From Zanthoxylum bungeanum (taxonomy: Eukaryota > Streptophyta > Magnoliopsida > Sapindales > Rutaceae), in assembly GCA_019454045.1 (NCBI GenBank), contig SKCR01021407.1:19595-83594 (forward strand): a stretch of DNA of 64,000 bases, in the 5' to 3' direction. The notes beneath the pieces were generated by a model that searched no databases, was not told the DNA's origin, and saw only the letters and a list, made by a program, of their open reading frames with translations. Position numbers and translations under genes: made by a program. Position 1 is the stretch's first letter; every line of letters begins with the position of its first letter. Of the stretch, positions 35,411 to 45,608 are shown piece after piece.

Positions 35411-36145
35411 GTGTTAAAAAAAGAGAAGGAATGAAAAAAAAAAAAAAAGTTCAAAATGAAAGAAAAAAAGAGACGAAAGAAAAGAAAAATAAAGCCATAT
35501 CACATTGAGCACGGAAAAGCAATTGCAGAACATACCTGAGACATCTAGGTTGGTTAGACCCACTGATCCCGATTTTTGAAACGAAATCATTGAGTTGGCT
35601 TGCTTAAGGATCAAGCTGTGGAAGAACCTTTGTACACACACACTTTGAGTCTAGCTTAGATCATTTATCCAAAGACTTGGATTTAAGTTACTTTGGGTGT
35701 TTTGAAGTTTCTCTGGTTTCATTACTAGGCATTTTTTTAGGACAATGATATGTATAACTATTGAGACTATTTCGTAGCATAATATAATGATATGGAAGGC
35801 CCCACCATATGGTTCACCTTGACCAAGTGCAAACAGCGGAGAGCAGAAAGCTAAATCAAGACTGGGGGTGACCAGTCTACCACCTCGTGAATAAGAAGTA
35901 TAACAAGAAATTGAGCCATGAGACCAGAGAGAAGGCTGATCAATCACTTGGAGAACTGGCAGAAGACCTAACCTAGCGGGATAGGAAAATCATTCATGCA
36001 TGCATGCATACACGTAACATATTTTGCATTCTTTTTTGTGTTTGTTTTGTTTTTCACAGGTTTCAAATAAGAAAAAGAGAAAGCGACAAAGACAAGCCAA
36101 CCATAATCAGCAACATATGAGTAGTAGTTTTGGGGATGAGTCCCA
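35411..36145 (+). other. O1 3' region homologous to the A1 3' region
   Basis: Noncoding. Patches align with A1 61000-61170, for example ATCTAGGTTGGTT (35547 versus 60969), then CACACRCACTTT followed by GAGTCTA, then GGCAT before GAGGACA/TAGGACA-type sequence. No gene is recognised. Confidence 0.5.
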
Positions 36146-36860
36146 GGGTTGAGGCCCACATCAGTATCAGTCTGGGGGCGAGGCCCACATCAGTATCAGT
36201 TTGGGGCGAGGCCTACATCAGTATCAACTCAAGGTCGAGGCCCACCTTGTTAGCAGTTTCAGGAATGAATCCTAGAGCCGAGGCCCACATCAGTATCAAC
36301 TCAGGGTCGAGGCCCATATCAGCAGAGTTTTTGAATGAATCCGGGAATGAATCTCAGGGCCGAGGCCCACGCTGTCAGAGTTTTGGAATGAATCCCAAGG
36401 TTCAAGCCTGCATTGTCAGCATTAATTTCAGGGAATGAATCCCAGGGCTGAGGCCCACATCATCAGAATTTGGAATGGATCCAGGGAATGAATCCCAGGG
36501 CTGAGGACCACCTCACAAGATACAGTCCGGGAATGGACACGCCGGGTATGGCACTCTGGGGCGAGGCCCACATCTTTATCAGTATCAGTCTTGTTGGGTA
36601 TGACATTCTGGGGGCGAGGCCCATATTACATCAGTATCAGTCTTGTCGGGTATGGCATTCTGGGGGCGAGGCCCACATTACATCAGTATCAGTCTTGCCG
36701 GGTTTGACATTCTGGGGGGGAGGCCCACATTACATCAGTATCAGCATTGCCAGGTATGACATTCTGGGGGCGATGCCCACATTACATCAGATCAGTTTCT
36801 GCCGAGTATGACATTCTGGGGGTGAGGCCCACATTACATCAGATCAGTTTAGTCCGGGAA
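36146..36860 (+). repeat. O1 tandem array 1 (GAGGCCCACAT units, ~52 bp in the right half)
   Basis: The motif GAGGCCCACATYA recurs more than ten times. From about 36560 the spacing settles to about 52 bp, each unit reading ATTCTGGGGGCGAGGCCCA then TTACATCAG. The left half has shorter, irregular units. The reading frames across it are repeats, not proteins. Confidence 0.85.
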
Positions 36861-36880
36861 TGGACACGCCGAGAATGGCA

Positions 36881-37085
36881 CTCCGGGAATGGAGATCGGA
36901 TCGGGAATGGACCACAACACGGTGACGATTCGGGAATGGACCTCATCACACCTCATCACAGTAACACTCCGGGAAAGGAGATCGGTTCGGGAATGGACCA
37001 CAACACGGTGACGATTCGGGAATGGACCTCATCACACCTGATCACAGCTACACTCCGGGAATGGAGATCGGTTCGGAAATAGACC
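36881..37085 (+). repeat. O1 tandem array 2 (86-bp units)
   Basis: CTCCGGGAAWGGAGATCGG occurs at about 36881, 36967 and 37053, a spacing of 86 bp, with GGGAATGGACC sub-motifs inside each unit. Confidence 0.85.
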
Positions 37086-37097
37086 ATCATCATATCA

Positions 37098-37645
37098 GCG
37101 ACACCCTAGGTACGGGGTTAGCATTCAGACATTTGTGGCACTCTAGGTACGGAGGCGTCACTGCGACACCCTAGGTACGGGGTTAGCATTCAGACATTTG
37201 TGGCTCTCTAGGTACGGAGACGTCACTGCGACACCCTAGGTACGGGGTTAGCATTCAGACCACAGCGACGCCCAAGGTACGGGGTTAGCACACCAGGTAC
37301 GGCATGTGGACTATTCAGACATTTGTGGCACTCTAGGTACGGAGGTGTCACTGCGACACCCTAGGTACGGGGTTAGCACTCAGACATTTGTGGCTCTCTA
37401 GGTACGGAGACGTCACTGCGACACCCTAGGTACGGGGTTAGCATTCAGACCACAGCGACGCCCTAGGTACGGGGTTAGCACGCCAGGTACGGCATGTGGA
37501 TTATTCAGACATTTGTGGCTCTCTAGGTACGGAGACGTCACTGCGACACCATAGGTACGGGGTTAGCATCTAGACAACCAACATCATCACTGCGACACTC
37601 TAGGTACGGAGACGCAACCGCGACGCCCTAGGTACGGGGTTTAGC
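37098..37645 (+). repeat. O1 tandem array 3 (65-bp units)
   Basis: GCGACACCCTAGGTACGGGG occurs at 37098, 37163 and 37228 (period 65) and continues with variants to about 37645. Each unit holds two CTAGGTACGG cores. A larger unit containing GGTACGGCATGTGGA is itself repeated (about 37295 and 37490), so this is a higher-order array. Confidence 0.88.
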
Positions 37646-37651
37646 ATTATC

Positions 37652-37973
37652 AACTCAGCACAGCAGGCAAGTCAGGTGGCAGCTGGCAAGCCAAGAATTC
37701 ATTCATCATCACTTTTAAGATGTGTCCCAGGGTCGAGGGCCCACACATCAATTGCAGTTCCGGGATGCGTCCCAGGGTCGAGGGCCCAATGCATCATCAG
37801 CACAGTTCACATTCGGTGGTTCGGGAACAAAGCCCAGGGGTCGAGGCACCTCGCCACCATATCAACTCAGCACAACAGGCAGACCAGGTGACAGCTGGCG
37901 AGCCAGGTAAGTAAAAATGCATTGCACGTACTTTGATAGGATTGTCATTGTCACACACTGCACAAGTCCCATC
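37652..37973 (+). repeat. Short repeats before the O1 PPT
   Basis: AACTCAGCACARCAGGCA with following CAGCTGGC(A/G)AGCCA occurs at about 37650 and 37863. Between them GTCCCAGGGTCGAGGGCCCA occurs twice. Small frames here follow the repeats and are not genes. Confidence 0.65.
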
Positions 37974-37987
37974 AAAGTGGGGGCGAC
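37974..37987 (+). other. O1 polypurine tract
   Basis: AAAGTGGGGGCGAC directly precedes TGTAGGCATTGC, the start of the 3' LTR. Confidence 0.7.
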
Positions 37988-40631
37988 TGTAGGCATTGCA
38001 TTTTTGCATATCAGCCCGATGATGAGTCTCGTATGGAGACACTACCTCTTTAGTTGTGAAAGCCGCGGGAAACAGACGTTGGAAGGGTAAAGTTGGAAAT
38101 TAGCATTTTGTCATATTTAACTCGCTTGTTTCGCTTCGGGTTCGCTTGTTGGACCTCTGTTTTAAAACACACCAAACCTATTAAATCACATCCAAAATAA
38201 TTAAAATATTTAAAACACATCTCACAAATTAAATAATTAAAACCAATTAAAATTAAACTTAAATTAAATTAAATCACATTCACCAATTAAATTGAACTTG
38301 AAATTAAATTAAATTAAATTCCTAATTTAAATAAAACACATTCCTATTTTAATTAAATCACCTTCATAAATTAAATAAATCATATCCTTAACTAAAAAGA
38401 AAAAATCAAACCACTTCCATTAAATTAAAAGATTTACTTATCATATACTAAATTAAAAGATATCCTCAATTAATACACAAATCATATTCTTTCCCTAATA
38501 AGGTAAATCCCCTCCCTTGGCCTATAAAAAGAACCCTTAACCCACACATCCAAACCCTGGCTGGCTCATTATCACAAAATCAACCCTAATATTCCAAAAC
38601 CTATCACTCACGAACCCTCTCATCACACGCCCAGCCTCCACAAATTCACGCCACAAGCGCATCACCTAACCTCCACAAATTCACGCCACAAGGGCATCAC
38701 CTAGCCTCCACGCCTTCACAACACAAGCGCATCACCAGCCTATTAACGCACAAATTGCACACTCATTCTCACTCACAAACTACACACACGGAACCCACAC
38801 TACCTTCACGTCAACAACCCCTTCGCCTCTCGTGAGCAGCCCCCACTCAGCACACACTCACGTTGCACCCTCCATCAGCACCAAATAGCCACAAATCAGC
38901 CCCTTGCTTCACGCCCCTCACTGCCTACAAATCAGCTTCACGTAACACACATTGACACCACCTTTTGGCACACATTCAACGCACATAAACCATTGACATG
39001 AAACAGCAACCCCTCCACTAGGTTAGAGACTCACGCAGCAACCAAGAAACCACTCACTGCCTGCTACAAATTGCCTTCATCACGCTATTGCCCCCCTTCA
39101 CAAAGCCACTACCCCTCAACGCCTAGCCTGCCTTCACCTTGCCCTCACATAGCCTCCACTTAGCCCCCTCAGATTCACGCCCTTACTGCTACCTGCCAAC
39201 CTCAACAGCCCCCACGCATCAACAACTAACCTTCACGCTAATAGCCTAAAACAGCCCTCTCGCCAATTACAGAGCCTCACGCCTATACACCACTCGCAGC
39301 CCTCTCGCCAACTACACAAGTCTTCACGCCTCAACCCAAAAACCAGCCCAGTTCAGCCGCAAATCAGCCCTCATTACACGCCCAGTTCAGTCCCAAAACC
39401 AGCCCAGTTCAGCCGCAAATCAGTCCCGAAACTAACCCAAGACAGTCCACTTCACTGCCTCCTCCACTGCCGCATTTTACCCCACTGTTCTGTCAAGTTT
39501 TTCAAGCCAATTTAACCCCCAAAACAGTCCAGAAAACACCCTAAAACTGCACTAAAAAACTGCACAAAACCCCCCTAAAAAATCACCAAAAACCGCAACC
39601 AATACCCCCCCAAAAGAAACTGCACAAACAGTCCCATTTAAACCCCGGAAAACAGTCACCGAACTAACCAAAGCAGTGAGCAGAAGATACCCTTAAAACA
39701 GCAGCGAAACGGAGTAAAAGCAACAACCCAAACCGCAAAACAGCGAGGAAAGACGTTGAGTTGGTGAACCAAAAGAGTTGCGGATCATTCACCCTTCCGA
39801 CGACCGCGTAACGCGCTTTCGAGAGACGACAAAAGAGGTTAGACCTGAGGGCACCTTCTTTATTTATTATCTTTCGTTTATTTAATTTATTTTGAAAATA
39901 TTATTGCATGAGAGTCGTTTGAGGCATGATGTGATTGTTGGATGAGCGGGATATGTGTTCACTTTTGTGGTATATTGGATGGAAATCCGGACGTAAATTC
40001 CGTAGCCGATTCCGAATGGACGGTAGTGCGGTCTGCACTCGGGATACAACGTCACGTACCACTTAAGATATACATATGTCGTCTCATCCAAATTTGTATT
40101 TGAGCATGTAATAGTTCGTAGGTTATTTATTTATTGTTTAAAGCATGATTTAGTTTAGTTCATTATTTAACTTTCAAAGCATGATTATGTTATTTAGGTA
40201 CGTTGTTTCTTTATTCCTTATGCATGATGTTTTGTTTAGTTTATGTTATTGTTTAATTAGTTATTCGTTTATTTCGGTTTAATGGTTCAATATGCTCGTT
40301 GTGTTGCATTGCGTGTTTGTTGTTTAAAGATTTATTTTCAAGCATGCAAACTTAGATTAGGAGTTAGTTAGATGAAAGCATGTTAGATCTAAGTACCATT
40401 GAGCATGATTATTGAGTAGACTCGGTTGATTAATTGCACAAATTATATCATCACAAGTGTCATAAGTAAGGGACCATTCCGAACCCAACGGTTTGAGGTC
40501 TTCCCTTGCGAGGGGTGAGTGCGGCCTTAAATCTTTGTCCCGATTCACACCGGGTGGCGACTCCATGTTATTTCGTACTTCCCAACTAGGCCGCGAGCCT
40601 AGAACAGCGTCGCCCAGTTCTGTTGTCTACA
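37988..40631 (+). repeat. O1 3' LTR (complete)
   Basis: 2644 bp, TGTAG...CTACA. It matches 31545-34140 with scattered differences and includes the first 56 bp that the 5' copy lacks. Confidence 0.9.
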
Positions 40632-41131
40632 CCCGCCCGATGCCAAGCTAAATACAACCCGGCTAAAATCCTCCAACTGTTCAGACTCAGTTGACAGGGA
40701 GCGATCTCCATCTCGGCCAACATCCAGGCAAAATAGGGTTGAATTGGCAGCCGGAGCCCGCATTCGAAGAAAGTTGGGAGAAGGGCCACGGAACCCTCGT
40801 CAGGCTGACTGGCATGATCACATGGAAGAGGGACCTCAAGGGAAATGTCTATCGGGATGTCATATCGTTGCCGAAGCAGTGCTAGATCATCCTCGGTTAT
40901 CTTAGAAGGCCGAACCATGTCTAGAGCTGAGCCATCAAAATCACCGGGCTCCGGATCCTGCTGAGGAACCCTCTGATGGTAAGAATCTTGTTCAATCTCA
41001 GAAGGAGTGAGGGTAGTATCAAGGTCCTCCACACTGGGTGCCCCCGAACCCGAGGAAAGCTCTTCAGCATGGGGTGTTGAGGGTCTAGTAGGGTTTACAG
41101 AGGAAGATCTGTTGTCAGACATTCCTGACAT
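40632..41131 (-). pseudogene. T1 antisense accessory gene, N-terminal part (PF04195-like)
   Basis: The frame starts at ATG 41129-41131 (MSGMSDNRSSS...) and runs leftwards until O1 interrupts it at 40631. Residues 1 to about 70 are Ser/Pro/Glu-rich. From about residue 75 the sequence resembles the PF04195 'putative gypsy-type transposon' domain: SKITEDDLALLRQRYDIP, FFECGLRLPIQPYFAWMLAE, then CQLSLNSWRILAGLYLAWH. The last residues of the open frame come from the O1 LTR. The strand is opposite to gag-pol, as for accessory ORFs of Grande/Retand-type Tat elements. A TATA box and a candidate 5'-UTR intron lie upstream. The biochemical function is not known. The downstream half is at 30871-31544. 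Confidence 0.7.
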
Positions 41132-41132
41132 C

Positions 41133-41331
41133 CTAAGAAATAAAAACGAGGGGGAAGTCAGTCTATAGCTAAAACTCTAAAACTGCTCAGGAATTCCGAG
41201 AAAACTAAGTAGGTGGGTTCTAAAATGCCCTAACGAAATCCAACAAAGCCATAAGTCACTCTCTAGCAACATCAAAGCTAACAAAGGATTCACAACATAC
41301 AAAAAGAGGAGAGGTCGTTCAGAAAACTTAC
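41133..41331 (-). other. Candidate 5'-UTR intron of the antisense gene
   Basis: On the minus strand the donor CAA|GTAAGTT begins at 41331. The acceptor TTTATTTCTTAG ends at 41133, one base before the ATG. The 199-nt span has consensus splice sites and a T-rich 3' end. This is inference from motifs only. Confidence 0.35.
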
Positions 41332-41528
41332 TTGATTTTTTCAGAAAGACTGAAGATTGCACAGCACGGTCTGCTCGTCCCCTAAATTCGCAGGTCACAA
41401 CGGAGAAAGAAGAAAAGTGCACGGCTGAAAGAAACTCCGGGAGTACTGAGTCAAGAGAGTCACGAATGAAATATTCACTGGAAAGAAAGAAAGATTTGCC
41501 AAAAAGACTGAACAGTGAAAGCCCCATC
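41332..41528 (-). other. Presumed 5' untranslated exon of the antisense gene
   Basis: Minus-strand segment between the TATA box and the candidate splice donor. A 139-codon frame (41177-41596) overlaps it and runs through the putative intron; it shows no similarity and is not annotated as a gene. Confidence 0.3.
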
Positions 41529-41536
41529 TTTTTATA
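41529..41536 (-). promoter_or_regulatory. Antisense gene TATA box
   Basis: Minus-strand TATAAAAA in the context GACTATAAAAAGATGGG, about 400 bp upstream of the ATG at 41131. It is outside the LTR, so it would be a separate internal antisense promoter of T1. Confidence 0.45.
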
Positions 41537-41916
41537 GTCATGAGTGGGATGCTCATGGCCATTGGATCGAGAAGAAGAAACCCGGATGGACGCCAAGTGT
41601 CAACTGCAAAAGAGGTCTGCCAAAATCAAACGAACGGTTGAGATCAGCACACTATTAAAAACGCCCATACACGGTCGATTCACTTTCTTTTTTGGCGGGA
41701 AGCCGACAGATGATTGACAAGTGTCACACTTAGGAAAAACCCTAAAAGATGATTTGATGGGCATTAAACAGACGTGACTGTTGTGCGTCTCAAGAAGAGG
41801 TGCTTGAAAAGAGGCGACAAAAATTTCGATTCAACCCCGGATCGACCACCAATAAAGTAAACAGCACACCATCTTTATGTAGTTCCCGGCACCAACTCGT
41901 ATACTCGTTGGAACTG
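41537..41916. other. T1 3' end between the antisense promoter and PPT
   Basis: Noncoding T1 sequence upstream (antisense sense) of the TATA box. It may hold promoter elements of the antisense gene. I see no specific motif I can name. Confidence 0.4.
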
Positions 41917-41932
41917 AGAACTAGGGGACAGA
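41917..41932 (+). other. T1 polypurine tract
   Basis: GAGAACTAGGGGACAGA-like purine-rich sequence immediately before the 3' LTR start TGTTGATGG. Confidence 0.5.
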
Positions 41933-42704
41933 TGTTGATGGTGTTTTCAGGCACTATGATATTTAAAACAACACGACAAGGGTAGAAGGGTAATTACCTT
42001 CTTGGGTGTGATCAGTAGCACCGACCCGACCCATAAAAAAGCCAACAGAAAGGGCCCGAGCGTTTTACAACAAAAGACCGACCACAACATGAAAGTACCG
42101 AGCACTTGATGATCGGCAACCGAGCACTTGAATTCAAGATGACCGTGCACTTATCAGGTCGACAGAAGCACTCCCGGTACAAAAGACTATCATGACCGAC
42201 CACATGAAGACCGGGAGCCTGGCAGGATATGCTCCAGAAGATAAGTTACCCTACTTTCATGGGAAAACTGAGGAGTCAGAGTCCTAGTAGGATAAAGGAA
42301 ATCAAAGATAGATTTGATAAAGGTTTCCTTGAGGGAACATGAGATTGTTTCAACTAGGAAACCTCATACTAAGAGGAATCTGATTCCTTCACTATTATAA
42401 ATAGAAAGGTAGAGTGTGTGTAAAAGATCATCAGAATCATTAAGATCAAACTTGTAAGAAAAGAAGAAGCAGAGCTAAGAAGCGTGTTAAAGTAATAAAA
42501 GTATCATCCTTTTTGTGCCCGTGGACGTAGGTCGGACCAAGATCCGGCGAACCACGTTAAATCTCTTTGTCGATTGGCGTATTTATCTGTCTTTTGCTAA
42601 GTTTGCTTTTGGTCCCCCATAACCAAACAAATTCACTATTGAAGAAGGATTACCTCGGGAGTGATATTCCCATATTGCCCTGAGACCAAAATCCACCGTC
42701 AACA
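41933..42704 (+). repeat. T1 3' LTR
   Basis: 772 bp, partner of 12694-13467, with the TATA motif at 42396-42403. It ends GTCAACA followed by the TSD GGGCC. Confidence 0.93.
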
Positions 42705-43480
42705 GGGCCTTTTGGAAGCGGTTTTGGGCCTAATTAGATCCAACCAATTTTGGCCTAAACCAACTTTGTACAACAAAGTCCAATAAACCCAATTAACAAC
42801 TTTAAAAGCCCAAATCCAATTTTAAGGCCCATTTTAATTAAATTACAAAATCCAATTTTACAATTCAAATAAACAAAGTGCATAGCATTATTAATTACCC
42901 AAATCAAAGTTTCCAAAACACCAAATTTGTCCAATTAATCATGCTTAACATCATGGAATCATGTCCAACATAATTTGATCAAAATCAAACCCAAATATAC
43001 ATGCTAAAGTCTCGGCCAAATGGGGATTTTGTGTCCAAATTCAAATCCAATCCAATTGAATCCAATCAAACATAAAATCAACATCCCCTAATGATTTCCA
43101 AGTCTTCCAATGAACAAAAAATCAAAAAATTCCAAGACATTATGGGCTATTGTATTCGGCCAACCTAAGCAATTTGGGGAAAATTGTTCCAAACTAATTT
43201 TCAACAAATTGATCCAATCAATCCTCAATTAAACATACTTTAAGCATTCTAAATCATCCAATTTCATTAAACATGCTCAAAATCAAGTTTACCCAAATTT
43301 GTCAATTTTGGCCAACACATAAAATTGGGGAAATTTGTTCCAAACACAATTTCTTCAAATTGATCATTCACAACATCAATTCATCAATATACAAGCATAC
43401 TTAATCAATCAATTCAACCAAATCATGCTTCAATTGATATTACCCAATTTTAACCCTAACATTTTTTCATGCTTGACAAA
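42705..43480 (-). other. C2 5' internal leader
   Basis: Continuation of C2 on the right of T1, homologous to C3 at about 26640-27405 (GGGCC...TTTGGGCC words, then CATGCT and GGGGAAA). AT-rich; no gene is seen. Confidence 0.6.
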
Positions 43481-43493
43481 GCTCAAGATACCA
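43481..43493 (-). other. C2 primer-binding site (initiator-Met-like)
   Basis: Minus-strand TGGTATCTTGAGC one base from the LTR end. The first seven bases match the complement of initiator tRNA-Met; the rest is diverged. Confidence 0.55.
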
Positions 43494-43494
43494 T

Positions 43495-45608
43495 TGTTGA
43501 GTTTCTTTATTAGGTCCCAAGATCATGAAATCAAACATAAAATTCGCATGAATACATCAAAGGAATAAGACGGAATTCATACTCACATTGAATGGTTTGA
43601 TGCTAGGAAGAACAAGACCCATTTTGCTCGTTGAAGAAGCTCAGTTTTGACCTCCAAAAACAGCAGGGACTGCTCGGTGGGGGGCTGTTTTGATGCTCCA
43701 AAAATCGGCCATGGAAGACCACCATTGAAGCTCCAAGCTTCAAGCTTCAATAACAAATCCAAGCTCATAAATTCGTTTCCCTATCACCATAATATAACCC
43801 ATGTGTGTGCTAGCACTACTCTTCTTCCTTTGCTTCTCACAAATTCGGTCAAACCAGAAAATTGGAGAACAAAAATGGCTCCAAGCCGTGAGATGAAGAA
43901 GAAGAAAAGAGAGGGAAAAAATTGGTTCCCAAAACCGTGAACCACACTTGGTTGGAGAGAGAGAAAAAAGCTTTTGTATATATATATTTTATTTTATTTA
44001 CCAAGTAAATTAAATAAAAGATATACATTACTTTTTAATTCAAAAGTCAAAAGGCAAAAAGCAATAAAGCTTTCCAACATCTTTCACTATTCACATCAAG
44101 TCACTTTAATAAAGTGACAACATGTCATGTCACATCACTCAAAGTGACAAGTAATTTGACGATTGATGCGACTAGCGATTTGATGATTGATTTGACTTGC
44201 ATGCTGCACTCGAATTCGAAATGCGAATGTGCTCGCAAACAATCCCGGGCTCGGGTTTGCTAATTCCAAATTAACGAATTGTCCGTCGCGTCGTAATTAA
44301 ATGATTACGCCTAGCGAAATCACTATTCACGTCGCTAACGAATTAATTCTAAATTAATTCGTTCGCCCGAATTAAAATCTAATTCTAATTCCGCGTCGAA
44401 ATCCAATTTCACATAATATATCGAATATATTATTTTATCGATTAATTCCAAATTAATCGTTCTCTCTTTAATTAATATTTTATCCCAGATAAAATATCTC
44501 CGCAATTAATCCTAGATTAATTTTCTCTCTCTTCTAATTAATCTAAGATTAATTAAAGTGCGAGTCATACATCATCGGTGAATCTTTGGGAAGCGACCCA
44601 TGAGATCCCCGGATATGTTGGCAGTAAATACGGTCATCGGACTATCCGAACACGTAAGTACCTCGTACTATGTTTGTACCGATTTACAAGACAAGGTTGG
44701 CTTCTAGCAAAGCGCCATGCCTACCCAATTCTCCGGAAATATCCTTATAGGAATATGTGATCTATATCAAGCGTAGTATACCGAAGTATTGCGTATTTCA
44801 GTCCAGTATCGGATGTTCACGTGTAAGGCCTGGGGCTGGAATTGTGTCTGCCCCGTACGAAGCACATATTGGATGTCTGGTAACTAGTCTCTATAATCGG
44901 ATATACATGACATTGTCATAATATCCCGATAGCTCGAGCATTTAAGAGAACAAGTTCCGTATCCTACGTGACCATCATCTCCATATGACTGGAGTGACAC
45001 TTCCGTCTTGACATCACACCCAACACACTACGATTCCCAATATACCCAGTATCGGCGTACACAGAATCGGTTAAAGCCCTGAATGACCTCAACTAGAGTA
45101 TATCGATTGTCGCAAGTATTAGCGGTTCAAGTCTCAGGTTAAGACCAAATACACCTACCCTGATTGTAGACTCCCATAGACACATAGTCATACTACCAAT
45201 GGGATTCCACGGGGGGTCTACCCAGAGTGAAGCTGTTTCCTGTACCATCGGTGAAACACAACCTCCTATTACACTTGCATGAGTATCCTATACCCAAATA
45301 TATGAGAACTATGTCGTTGTGCCCTCACAAACGCACACAAGTGTAATACTAGTCTTTATGTATTTATCGATGTCCAATCTCGATAATACTCTGACTAGTG
45401 ATATTTAATGATTTATCCTACGTGGACTGATACTGTCTCATATCATTCTCTTTCCAGGAACAAATCATAGGGACCTCTCATCATTTATATATCTAGGTGT
45501 TCTAATCACAAATGATAAGAGTGCAATCTCCTTTGTCACATAATTAATTTGTACAACAACACCATGATCTGTACAAATAGTGACGCTGTGGGTCATAATT
45601 GTCCAACA
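43495..45608 (-). repeat. C2 5' LTR
   Basis: 2114 bp, nearly identical to 5577-7693. It is followed by the TSD AGTGG and the C1 RNase H. Confidence 0.92.

Larger units (their letters stand above)
31545..40631 (+). mobile_element. O1, gene-less Ogre-type LTR element inserted in T1
   Basis: The LTR copies are 31545-34140 (5'-truncated) and 37988-40631. The PBS at 34144-34162 is complementary to the 3' end of plant tRNA-Arg, the primer described for Ogre elements. A PPT lies at 37974-37987. The interior (3.85 kb) has no gag, protease, RT or integrase motif in any frame, only a 5' leader, a structured block, A-rich tracts and three tandem arrays. It must therefore depend on enzymes of another element. 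No TSD can be read because the left LTR edge and the adjoining T1 sequence are deleted. Confidence 0.8.
12694..42704 (+). mobile_element. T1, Ty3/gypsy Tat-lineage element inserted in C2
   Basis: LTRs at 12694-13467 and 41933-42704 (TGTTGATGG...GTCAACA) are flanked by the perfect duplication GGGCC (12689-12693 and 42705-42709). The order inside is PBS, gag, protease, RT, RNase H, aRNH and integrase on the plus strand, then a long 3' region with tandem repeats and an accessory gene on the opposite strand. A second RNase H after the retroviral-type one, and an antisense 3' ORF, are known traits of the Tat lineage (Grande/Retand/Ogre relatives). T1's own DNA is about 10.9 kb; C3 and O1 make up the rest. 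By eye the two LTRs differ at roughly 20 sites. Confidence 0.9.
5577..45608 (-). mobile_element. C2, Ty1/copia-derived element inserted in C1
   Basis: LTRs at 5577-7693 and 43495-45608 start TGTTGAGTTTC and end TGTCCAACA. The element is flanked by a perfect 5-bp duplication AGTGG (5572-5576 and 45609-45613). The PPT next to the left LTR and the PBS next to the right LTR place it on the minus strand. Its own internal DNA is 7694-12693 plus 42705-43494; the remainder is T1 and the elements inserted in T1. Its pol is degenerate and gag is not recognisable. Confidence 0.9.

Noticed and set aside
36130..37082. Frames of 102-113 codons in the O1 arrays
   Set aside because: They are translations of tandem repeats; unit lengths that are not multiples of three and in-frame decay argue against a repeat protein.
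36146..37645. CRISPR-like repeat/spacer array
   Set aside because: Units are contiguous and degenerate without unique equal-length spacers, in a plant retrotransposon context.
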